Positions 53,345 to 61,006 of a DNA stretch of 64,000 bases are shown here, one piece after another. Within the stretch, counting starts at the first letter, position 1, and each line of letters starts with the position of its first letter. The stretch comes from Bradyrhizobium sp. CCBAU 53340 (GTDB lineage: Bacteria; Pseudomonadota; Alphaproteobacteria; Rhizobiales; Xanthobacteraceae), in the NCBI RefSeq assembly GCF_015291645.1, contig NZ_CP030055.1:2914001-2978000 (forward strand), written 5' to 3'. A program made the translations under genes and the position numbers. The notes beneath the pieces are model-generated. The model was not told the DNA's origin. It saw only the letters and a program-made list of their open reading frames with translations, and did not search any database.

Positions 53345-54151
53345 TCAGCGACGCCTGGATTTCGCGCGCGCTGCTCTGGCTGGTGGTGCGGCGCGCGTCT
53401 GCGTCGCTTCAATCTCGACGTCTTCGTCGATGGCGGTCGCCGGGGTGATGAAGCGCGTGCCGCCATGCTTCTCCAGCAACCGGACGAGGTTCTGGCCGCC
53501 CTCCATCATGTCGGCCTGGATCGACTCGCGCACCTTGTCCGGCCGGCGCTGCCGCAGATTCTTGAGAACGGACAGGTGCTGATGTTCGTTTGGATAGGTC
53601 GGGGGGGCGTGCGGGTAATGGAAATTCAACAAGGGTCCGTTGCGCATCCAGATATCGTCGAGGATGGCGAGCACTTCGGGAAGACCCGATCCATCGTAGA
53701 GACCGCGGTGGAATTGCCAGTTGGCACGAACCGCGTCGGACCATCTGCGCTCCTTCTCCGCGCTGATGAGTTCGCGGTGAACAGCCTCCATCCTGTCGAT
53801 ATCGGCTTCCGAGATGCGCGTGGTGGCGTGCTCGGCGGCGAGGCCCTCGAGAAACAGCCTGACAGTCCTGAGCTCGATGTACTGCTTGGCCGTCATGTGG
53901 GCGACCATGATCGAGCGTCCCGCCTGCATCTCGAGCGCACGGCCGCGCACGAGCTGCATCAGGGCTTCGCGGATGGGCGTTTCCGACACGTTCATGGTCG
54001 CAGCAAGGTCGCGAATCTTGAAGCGATGGCCCGGCCAGAACCGGCCTTCCATCAAGGCCTGGCGCAGATTGTTGTAGACCAGGCTCGTCAGGCTGTCGCG
54101 AGCGACCGGCCCCACGCCGCCCTCACCAGGTCTCTGTTTAACATCAGCCAT
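53345..54151 (-). CDS. GntR/FadR-subfamily transcriptional regulator
   Basis: A 268-residue regulator. The winged helix-turn-helix is LVYNNLRQALMEGRFWPGHR with FKIRDLAATMNVSETPIREA and LMQLVRGRALEM. The C-terminal all-helical FCD domain spans about 90-220, with metal- or ligand-site residues in ELRTVRLFLEGLAAEHA and NWQFHRGLYDGSG. Start MADVKQRPGE at 54151 follows GGGGACCGAGA; upstream ATGs up to 54235 are possible. Its tail is rich in alanine and arginine. The gene is divergent from the aminotransferase, with a TGATATATCA site between them, and convergent with the DMFase-like gene. Confidence 0.92.
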   Translation of the reverse strand: MADVKQRPGEGGVGPVARDSLTSLVYNNLRQALMEGRFWPGHRFKIRDLAATMNVSETPIREALMQLVRGRALEMQAGRSIMVAHMTAKQYIELRTVRLFLEGLAAEHATTRISEADIDRMEAVHRELISAEKERRWSDAVRANWQFHRGLYDGSGLPEVLAILDDIWMRNGPLLNFHYPHAPPTYPNEHQHLSVLKNLRQRRPDKVRESIQADMMEGGQNLVRLLEKHGGTRFITPATAIDEDVEIEATQTRAAPPARAARAKSRRR

Positions 54152-54270
54152 TCTCGGTCCCCGAAAGATCTCGGCCGTTTCGGCCATCCGCGCCAATACG
54201 CTTCGATATGAGGGTCTACGGTCCCCAGCCGGCAAAGCAACAATTCCCTTGTTGCCGACAACATAATATA

Positions 54271-54280
54271 TGATATATCA
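54271..54280. promoter_or_regulatory. candidate GntR operator 3 (TGATATATCA)
   Basis: The palindrome sits in the 148-base gap between the GntR gene and the divergent aminotransferase, 20 bases before the GTG. It is embedded in ATAATATATGATATATCAAA. The position is right for autoregulation of the regulator and repression of the aminotransferase. Confidence 0.75.
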
Positions 54281-54299
54281 AAATTGACAGGAGATGAGG

Positions 54300-55526
54300 G
54301 TGTCGGAATTGACCAAGACAAGGGATGCTGCCCTGCGGGCGCGGGCCGAAAAGGTTGTGCCAGGCGGGATGTGGGGTCATCTCCACGCGGCGAAGCTGCC
54401 GGAGACGTACCCGCAATTCTTCAGCCGCGGCGAGGGCGGCGTGCTCTGGGATGTCGACGGTCACCGGTATGTCGACTTCATGTGCAGTTGGGGGCCTAAT
54501 CTGCTCGGCCATCACCATCCCGAGGTGGAGGAAGCCGCCGAGCGTCAGCGGCGCGACGGCGACTGCCTCAACGGTCCGGCAGAAGTCATGGTCGAGCTCG
54601 CCGAGCTCATCGTCGACATGATCGGCCATGCCGATTGGACGCAGTTCCAGAAGAACGGTACCGATGCCACGACGACGTGCGTCACGATCGCAAGGGCTGC
54701 AACAGGCCGACGAAAGATCCTCGTCGCGAAGGGGGCCTATCATGGTGCCGTGCCGTGGTGCTCACCGTCGCTTCTCGGGGTGACGGCGGAGGATCGCGCT
54801 CATCTCGGATACTTTACTTTCAACGACGTCGAGAGCCTTGAAGCGGCGGCCAAGACGGCCGCCGACGATCTTGCCGGAACTCTGATTTCGGCGTACCGCC
54901 ACGATCTCGGGTTCGACCAGGAGCTTCCAACCGTCGAGTTCGCGCGTGCGGCGCGTCGCATCTGTGACGACAAGGGAGCCGCGCTGATCATCGACGAGGT
55001 TCGCGCCGGCTTCCGCTTGAATGCCGCGGGGAGCTGGGAAGGGCTTGGTGTTCGGCCCGACCTGTCCGCCTGGAGCAAGGCGATCGCCAACGGCCATGCC
55101 CTGGCGGCCGTGACCGGCGCCGATTGGCTGCGCCGCGCCGCGTCCCAGGTCTTTGTCACGGGGTCATTCTGGGCTGGCGCCGTCGCCATGGCTGCTGCCG
55201 TCGCGACGTTGAAGATCGTACGCAGGGACAATATTCCGAGCCGCCTCGCGCAGCTCGGGCAAACGTTGCGTGACGGCCTCGAGACGCGTTCCCGTCAATT
55301 CGGCCTTTCAATCCGTCAATCGGGACCGGTGCAAATGCCAACCCTTTTGTTTGAAGAGGACCCAGACTACCGGAAAGGTTCGGCCTTCTGCAGCGCGATG
55401 CTTGCAAGGGGCGTCTACTTCCATCCCAAGCACAACATGTTCCTCTGCGCCGCCCATACCGAGGCCGACATCGCCGCTGCTCTCCAGGCCTCAGAGCACG
55501 GCTTTGCAACTGTGGCGGCGCTTTGA
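54300..55526 (+). CDS. class III PLP aminotransferase (glutamate-1-semialdehyde aminomutase-like)
   Basis: A 408-residue fold-type I PLP enzyme. GTG 54300 has AGGAG six bases upstream, while the ATG at 54294 has no spacing, so GTG is chosen. The PLP lysine is in DLSAWSKAIANGHALAAVTG, and the PLP-binding Asp is in ALIIDEVRAGFR. QFQKNGTDATTTCVTIARA contains the phosphate-binding part. The N terminus VVPGGMWGHL and WDVDGHRYVDFMCSWGPNLL resemble GSA aminomutase and the related beta-amino acid aminotransferases. hem genes are absent, so the role is most likely amine-group transfer in the catabolic pathway. Confidence 0.9.
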   Translation: MSELTKTRDAALRARAEKVVPGGMWGHLHAAKLPETYPQFFSRGEGGVLWDVDGHRYVDFMCSWGPNLLGHHHPEVEEAAERQRRDGDCLNGPAEVMVELAELIVDMIGHADWTQFQKNGTDATTTCVTIARAATGRRKILVAKGAYHGAVPWCSPSLLGVTAEDRAHLGYFTFNDVESLEAAAKTAADDLAGTLISAYRHDLGFDQELPTVEFARAARRICDDKGAALIIDEVRAGFRLNAAGSWEGLGVRPDLSAWSKAIANGHALAAVTGADWLRRAASQVFVTGSFWAGAVAMAAAVATLKIVRRDNIPSRLAQLGQTLRDGLETRSRQFGLSIRQSGPVQMPTLLFEEDPDYRKGSAFCSAMLARGVYFHPKHNMFLCAAHTEADIAAALQASEHGFATVAAL

Positions 55527-56099
55527 TTGTCACGTGGTGCAAACACGAATACCTCAATTTGAAGATCGTGCCGCGGCAATGCGTCGTGGCCAATCGACGG
55601 ATCACCGCTCCCCGTTCAGGGCGGTCGCTTGATTGCATCCCGTTCTGTGCCACGACCAACCCGCTATCTCGCCGCGTCGGTGTGAATAAGCGCCGAAGTT
55701 TGACCTCCATCGGCTTACAACATTGACCCCACGCTCGACGCCGAAACTGCTGTGCGAGCGCGCTAGCCTAATCATAATCCTCGGGTGGGGAGCTCGAGTC
55801 CCCCATCGACTCGAACCCCGATTGGCAGTGGCGGCAGCCCAAAAATCTTGCACTGGCTAGCGTCGGCTCCTCCGCCGCAACTCCAAGATCCGGACGCCGG
55901 GTGAAGGCACGTGCCGAGCTTCTTAGAGCCAGCTGGAATGGCCTTTATTTGGCTGGAGCGAGCTCAAATTGGCCATGATGGATTGGAGCGTTCAATTTTT
56001 TCAATCCGTTAGAGGGTCTGGTGCGCGCGACGTGTGCACCGGGAGATCCAGAAAAATCTATCGACGGCAAGTCTGAGGAGGCATTCTGAGCCGGGATGC
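55527..56099. other. about 570 bases without an intact gene, possible IS21-type end
   Basis: No supported gene. Between 55672 and 55730 the minus strand carries two imperfect 20-base direct units (GGGGTCAATG... and GGAGGTCAAAC...), which recall the multiple terminal repeats of IS21-family elements. This is a weak observation from pattern alone. The rest is unremarkable, and the stretch ends in a decayed gene. Confidence 0.35.
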
Positions 56100-56485
56100 G
56101 GAGATCGGGCTCAAGGCGATCGAATTGACAAGAGTAGTGGCGCTCATCAGCAGCATGTATCCGTCGGGGGCTACGTGTGCTGCGGCGGCAGTGCCGATAT
56201 TGCCGCCGGAGCCGGGGCGGTTGTCGATCAGGAAAGCTTGACCGAGCGATGTGGACATACGGTTGAGCAGGATGCGCGTGACGACGTCGCTGGCACTCCG
56301 CCGGCAAAGGGCACGAGCGCTTGTACCGGCCGGGCGGGATAGTCCTGCGCCTGCGCAGGACACAGCCCTATGGCGGCGAAGGCCGCGAATGCGCCGGACG
56401 ACAGCAAAGACCTGCGGCTGGGGTGAAAGCCGCTCGTGCGCCGCGCTGCGCTGACCGTGATCTTGCTGCGATCGAAGCGTGTCAT
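56100..56485 (-). pseudogene. truncated, frameshifted Bug/TctC solute-binding protein
   Basis: The frame from ATG 56485 has a signal-like N terminus (RRSLLSSGAFAAFAAIGLCP) and the Bug-family start QDYPARPVQALVPFAGG. The match then jumps to another frame (SASDVVTRILLNRMSTSLGQ, FLIDNRPGSGGNIGTAAAAH, VAPDGYMLLMSATTLVNSIA), consistent with a one-base loss near 56295-56302. Homology stops around 56103, after only about 130 of the usual 320 residues. The gene is not functional, and no TctA/TctB genes are nearby. Confidence 0.85.
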
Positions 56486-56713
56486 CTCGGACTGGATCTC
56501 CCGATTGCGTCTCGTTCTGCAAGACCTGGGATCATCAGGGAGAGAAATCATCGGATGCGGGCCAGGTTCGCGAGCTTCTGCGCCTGGAGCGTAATGAGCG
56601 GCTCGCTGCCGCCGTCATGCCAGCCGGTCTCAAAATTTACCAAGGCGTCTCATTTTGCGGCGGCCGCGACAGTTTGCCCGTGCGGGCCGAGCGAGCCCCG
56701 ATCTCGATCGGCT

Positions 56714-57688
56714 CTAACCGGCGCGATTCCGTGGTGCCTTGCGCGAGGGCGAGCTTGCGCGGCGGGAAGCAGGCTCGACGAATTCCCTCGCCACGAAAGC
56801 TGCTTGCGCAAGATCGTGGCTGATGACGTCGAGCACGGCCTTCGCCGCGACCGATACTGCGCGGCGCGGGTGGTGCACCCAGGCAATCGAACGCACGATC
56901 CGTTGTTCATCGAAGCGATGCGCCCTGATAGTCCCGTTGGCGAGCGACTGCCGGAGCGCGATGGTCGGCAGCACCGTCGCGAAGTCGGTGGTCGCGATCA
57001 CGTCGCAGAGCGCAGGCAGCGTATCGAGCTCGAGCCGTGGGCGCAGGTCGATGCCGATGGCGGCGGCGTGCTCGTCGAGGATCAGGCGCAGACCGTGCCG
57101 CTTCGAAGGAAGCACGAGATCGAAGTTGGCGATGTGGTCGAAACGCAGCTTGGCAGGCGGCCGGATCGGGCCGTCCTTCCGGCAGGCGAATACCATCTCC
57201 TCGTCCATGACGTGATGCCCGGCCAGCGGCGTCTTGCGGCGCGGCACGTTGATCAGCGCGAAATCGAGCTGGCCGGTGCTGACCCAGTCGACCAGCGTTT
57301 CGGTATAGCCCTCGCAGACCGACAGCATGATCTCTGGATAGCGGCTGGCGACGGTCGCCGACGACCTCGCCATCGTGCTCTGCGCCACCGAGGTGATGAG
57401 GCCGACCGAGACGCGGCCCGAGATGCGCCCGCCGAGTTGGGCCATCTCCTGTCGGGCATATTCGGCGTCGCGCAGGATCGGCGCCGTCAGCCGCACCAGC
57501 GCTTCGCCGGCGCTGGTCAGCGTCATGCCCTGGACGCTACGGTCGAACAGCTTTTGACCAAGCTCGGCTTCGAGTTTGGCGATCTGCATGCTTAGTGCCG
57601 GCTGCACGATGTTGAGCTGGCGCGCGGCCCTTGTGACGTTCTTTTCCTCGGCTAGGCACAGGAAATATTGCATCTGCCTGAGTTCCAC
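56714..57688 (-). CDS. LysR-type transcriptional regulator
   Basis: A 324-residue regulator from a GTG start (VELRQMQYFLCLAEEKNVTR, with AAGGA about seven bases upstream), preferred to the ATG at 57727. The N-terminal winged HTH is AARQLNIVQPALSMQIAKLE. The effector-binding domain spans about 90-295. The last 20 residues are a basic, serine-rich extension. It is divergent from the UbiX/UbiD pair, with a LysR-box-like palindrome in the gap, so it probably controls them in response to an aromatic acid. Confidence 0.93.
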   Translation of the reverse strand: MELRQMQYFLCLAEEKNVTRAARQLNIVQPALSMQIAKLEAELGQKLFDRSVQGMTLTSAGEALVRLTAPILRDAEYARQEMAQLGGRISGRVSVGLITSVAQSTMARSSATVASRYPEIMLSVCEGYTETLVDWVSTGQLDFALINVPRRKTPLAGHHVMDEEMVFACRKDGPIRPPAKLRFDHIANFDLVLPSKRHGLRLILDEHAAAIGIDLRPRLELDTLPALCDVIATTDFATVLPTIALRQSLANGTIRAHRFDEQRIVRSIAWVHHPRRAVSVAAKAVLDVISHDLAQAAFVAREFVEPASRRASSPSRKAPRNRAG

Positions 57689-57741
57689 GGGCCTGTCCTT
57701 CGGTCGCTGATCTCTTATTATCATCACAAATGATCGTCTGC

Positions 57742-57756
57742 ATAATCAATCATTAT
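57742..57756. promoter_or_regulatory. candidate LysR box (ATAAT-N5-ATTAT)
   Basis: ATAAT CAATC ATTAT is a perfect T-N11-A-type palindrome with 5-base arms, in the gap between the LysR gene and ubiX. A wider imperfect inverted repeat (TCACAAATGAT / ATCATTATTTGTG) surrounds it. Confidence 0.6.
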
Positions 57757-57840
57757 TTGTGGTGATGGATGCAACTACCTAGTCTGGCCGCGGACCGGGT
57801 AACCTCGGATGGAGTTCCAGGGAGCGAAACCAGACCTATG

Positions 57841-58458
57841 CAGGACGCCAGCCCCAAGCGGATGATTATCGGCATTTCCGGCGCCTCGGGCGTCACCTAT
57901 GGCGTGCGCCTGCTGCAGCTTCTGCGCAATGCCGGCGTCGAGACGCATCTCGTGATGTCGAAGACCGCCGAGCAGACCTTTGCCTACGAGACCGACCTGA
58001 AGATCGCGGAGGTGAGGGCGCTCGGCAATGTCAACCATGCTATCGACGACATGGCCTCCGCCATCGCGAGCGGCTCGTTCCGCACCGCCGGCATGATCGT
58101 AGCACCGTGCTCGATGCGCTCGATGTCCGAGATCGCCTCGGGCGTGACAACGACGCTGCTGACCCGTGCTGCCGACGTTGTGCTTAAGGAGCGCCGCCGT
58201 CTGGTGCTTATGGCGCGCGAGACCCCGCTGCACATCGGGCACCTCAGGACCATGACGGCGCTATCGGAGATGGGCGCGATCATCGCGCCGCCCGTGCCGG
58301 CCTTCTACGCCAAGCCGGAAAATCTCGAAGACATGGTCGAGCACACCGTCGGCCGCGTGCTCGACTTGTTCGATATCGACATCGGCGTGGTGCGCCGCTG
58401 GGGCGAGGACGAGGCCCTCAAGCGCCGCTCGCCGACGCTGCGCAAGATCGCGCCCTGA
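57841..58458 (+). CDS. ubiX: UbiX-family flavin prenyltransferase
   Basis: A 205-residue flavoprotein that joins dimethylallyl phosphate to FMN, making the prenyl-FMN cofactor for UbiD. The ATG at 57841 gives MQDASPKRMIIGISGASGVT; the glycine-rich ISGASG and later MIVAPCSMRSMSEIASGVTT and VLMARETPLHIGHLRTMT are diagnostic. The C terminus reads MVEHTVGRVLDLFDID. Another ATG at 57769 in frame adds 24 residues without homology. It lies directly upstream of a UbiD decarboxylase, as in catabolic aromatic acid clusters, so this is more likely a degradation gene than the ubiquinone one. Confidence 0.92.
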   Translation, partial: QDASPKRMIIGISGASGVTYGVRLLQLLRNAGVETHLVMSKTAEQTFAYETDLKIAEVRALGNVNHAIDDMASAIASGSFRTAGMIVAPCSMRSMSEIASGVTTTLLTRAADVVLKERRRLVLMARETPLHIGHLRTMTALSEMGAIIAPPVPAFYAKPENLEDMVEHTVGRVLDLFDIDIGVVRRWGEDEALKRRSPTLRKIAP

Positions 58459-58483
58459 TTTGAGACCTTGAGGAAAGACCCGT

Positions 58484-59896
58484 ATGGCAATGGACAATGT
58501 TGCGAGGAACGCGCCCGCCGATCTGCGCGCTTGGCTCGCTTATCTTGCCGAGCGCGGCAAGCTCGCGATCGCGCGCGAGGGCGTTGCGCTGGTGGACGAG
58601 CTCGCCGCCATCGCCAAGCGGCTGGAGCGCGACAGCGCGGTGCTGTTTCCGCGCCCTGAAGGGCACGCGATCCCCGTGGTCGCGAACCTCTTTGCCGGCC
58701 GCGACTGGGTCGCCGATTCCATCGGTGTGACCGAGGACCAGTTGCTGCCGCGGTTCCTGGCGGCTGCCAGCCATCCGTTGCCGACGCACGAGGTCGCGAG
58801 CGGTCCAGTGCAGGAGGTCGTCCATGACGACGTCGACCTGCTGCGCCAGCTTCCGGTCCCCAAGCACAATGAGCGCGACAGCGGCCCCTATATCACAGCC
58901 GGCCTGCTGATCGCTCGCAACCCGAAGACCGGCGTCCAGAACGTCTCGATCCATCGTTGCCAGATCTCCGGCAAGAACCGCATCGGCGTGCTGCTGCTGC
59001 CGCGGCACACTTTCTCCTATTATCGCCTCGCCGAGCAGCTGGGCCAGGCGCTGGAGATTGCGATCGTGATCGGCGCGCATCCGGCCTTGATGCTGGCCTC
59101 GCAGGCGATCGCGGCACTGGACGAGGACGAGATGGCGATTGCCGGTGCGCTGTTAGGCGCGCCTGTCAATGTCGTGAAGTGCCGGACCAATTCGGTCCGG
59201 GTTCCCGCCCATGCGGAGATCGTGATCGAGGGGCGCATTCTGCAAGACGTGCGTGAGCCGGAGGGGCCGTTCGGCGAATTCCCCCAATATTACGGCCCGC
59301 GCGCCAATCGCGAGGTGATCGAGGTCGACGCGATCACGCATCGTAAGAAGCCGATCTTCCACACCATCGTCGGCGGCGGCTTCGAGCACCTGGTCCTCGG
59401 CGGCGTGCCGCGTGAGGCGACGCTGCTCCAGCATCTGCGCCGCAGCTTCCCCAACGTGCTCGACGTTCGACTGACGCGCGGCGGCACCTGCCGCTATCAT
59501 CTCGCGATCAAGATCGACAAGGCCAATGACGGCGAGCCCAAGAACATCATGATGTGCGCTTTCGGCGCGCATTACGACATCAAGCAGGTGGTCGTCGTGG
59601 ACAAGGACGTCGACATCTCCTCGTCGGACGAGATCGAATGGGCGGTGGCGACGCGCTTCCAGGCTGATCGCGATCTCATGGTCGTCTCGGGCGCGCTCGG
59701 CTCTAAGCTTGATCCGACCACCGACAACGGCATCAGCGCCAAGATGGGCCTAGATGCGACCGCACCGGTCAGTGCGCCCGAGCTCGCCTTCAAGCGCATC
59801 CGCGTCAAGGGCGAGGAGGATGTCGATCTCGTCACCGCGTTGCAGGCCGACCCCAGCGCCGCCATCGTGCGGCTTCTTGCGGAGGCACGAACGTGA
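58484..59896 (+). CDS. UbiD-family (de)carboxylase
   Basis: A 470-residue prenyl-FMN-dependent decarboxylase. Segments include NVSIHRCQISGKNRIGVLLL (cofactor region), VPAHAEIVIEGRILQDVREP and EGPFGEFPQYYGP (metal and catalytic glutamate region), HTIVGGGFEHLVLGGVPREA, and KQVVVVDKDVDISSSDEIEW. These match the catabolic UbiD enzymes acting on aromatic or unsaturated acids. The substrate is unknown. The gap to ubiX is 25 bases; they form one transcript. AGGAAAGACCCGT precedes the ATG. Confidence 0.93.
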   Translation: MAMDNVARNAPADLRAWLAYLAERGKLAIAREGVALVDELAAIAKRLERDSAVLFPRPEGHAIPVVANLFAGRDWVADSIGVTEDQLLPRFLAAASHPLPTHEVASGPVQEVVHDDVDLLRQLPVPKHNERDSGPYITAGLLIARNPKTGVQNVSIHRCQISGKNRIGVLLLPRHTFSYYRLAEQLGQALEIAIVIGAHPALMLASQAIAALDEDEMAIAGALLGAPVNVVKCRTNSVRVPAHAEIVIEGRILQDVREPEGPFGEFPQYYGPRANREVIEVDAITHRKKPIFHTIVGGGFEHLVLGGVPREATLLQHLRRSFPNVLDVRLTRGGTCRYHLAIKIDKANDGEPKNIMMCAFGAHYDIKQVVVVDKDVDISSSDEIEWAVATRFQADRDLMVVSGALGSKLDPTTDNGISAKMGLDATAPVSAPELAFKRIRVKGEEDVDLVTALQADPSAAIVRLLAEART

Positions 59897-60023
59897 TCCG
59901 ATCAACGCGTGCGAGAAACTTGCGTCGGTTTGCGCGGTTGGAATATGAAGCGGGTGCCGCTTATAGTGTCGCGCCAATGAGCCAATCGTGTTGCAGCGCA
60001 ATGCTGCCGGGAGGAAGGAACTG

Positions 60024-60863
60024 ATGTCGACGGCCCTGCGCATCGCTCACGGCGCTTTCGGCCGGGTCGCGCTGCTCGACATGGACCGTTCGCTGGTCCG
60101 TCACGCTCATCATCACTGTCACGTCCTGCTCAAGGTCGAGGGCGCCGACACGCAGTTCCTGGTCGGCGACCAAGTCACGCCGCTTACCGGTACCGCGGCC
60201 GTGCTCGTCGACGGCTGGAAGCCGCATGCTTACGTGCACGACGTCAATCGTCCGCGCACGCTGATCATGGCCCTCTATATCGAGCCGGAATGGCTGAAGG
60301 AGTTTCGCCCCGGTTGGGCCGCCAGCGGCGCGCCGGGCTTTTTCGAGCGTCCCTCGGGCGAAGTGTCGCCGCGCATCCGTCAGCTCACGCTGCATCTGGC
60401 CGCTGAAATGATGGCAAATCCCGATGCGGTGCGGACCCACGAGCAGACGCTGTCCGACCTGATGATCGCGGTGATCGAACGCTTCACGCCCTGGCGCACC
60501 TTCCCGACCTCGATCCGCGGCATGAGCGCCGTGAGCTGCGACTGGCGCATCCGCCGTGCGATGGACGCGATGCGGGTGCATGACTCCTACGCCAATGTCG
60601 ATCAGTTCGTGAAGGGGGCAGGGCTCTCGCGCGCGCAGTTCTTCCGCCTGTTTGAGACCTCGCTCGGCGTCTCGCCGAAGCTCTATCTCAACGTCGTCCG
60701 CATGGAGCGCGCGCTCGAGGCTGTGATGCGCGAGGACACGCCGCTCGGTGAGCTCAGCGAGCGCTTTGGTTTTCCGGAGCCGGCGCATTTCACGCGCTTC
60801 TTCCGCGATCACGCCGGCGTCAGCCCGCGCGAGTTTCGTAACGTCTCGCGTCTTGCGGGTTGA
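60024..60863 (+). CDS. AraC-family transcriptional regulator
   Basis: A 279-residue regulator with an N-terminal cupin-like effector domain (about 1-125; HAHHHCHVLLKVEGADTQFL) and a C-terminal double helix-turn-helix (about 175-279; DQFVKGAGLSRAQFFRLFET, then LGELSERFGFPEPAHFTRFF and FRDHAGVSPREFR). GGGAGGAAGGAACTG stands ahead of the ATG at 60024. It lies between the UbiD pair and the molybdenum hydroxylase gene and may control either one. Confidence 0.93.
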   Translation: MSTALRIAHGAFGRVALLDMDRSLVRHAHHHCHVLLKVEGADTQFLVGDQVTPLTGTAAVLVDGWKPHAYVHDVNRPRTLIMALYIEPEWLKEFRPGWAASGAPGFFERPSGEVSPRIRQLTLHLAAEMMANPDAVRTHEQTLSDLMIAVIERFTPWRTFPTSIRGMSAVSCDWRIRRAMDAMRVHDSYANVDQFVKGAGLSRAQFFRLFETSLGVSPKLYLNVVRMERALEAVMREDTPLGELSERFGFPEPAHFTRFFRDHAGVSPREFRNVSRLAG

Positions 60864-61006
60864 GTCTCACAAGCTGATATTGCGCTGCACGCTCTCGAAT
60901 GAGACGATTTGGTAAGTCGTGAGAGCGGGCGGTATGGCTCCCGCACACCCAATCCTGACAAACGTCATCGTCGCGTCAAAGAGCGCGTCGGGAGGTATGC
61001 CGGGAT

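Noticed and set aside
55785..55825. TTCGAGTC-like stretch resembling a tRNA T-arm, considered as a second att site
   Set aside because: It does not share the acceptor or T-arm sequence of tRNA-Tyr beyond a few bases and cannot fold as a tRNA end.
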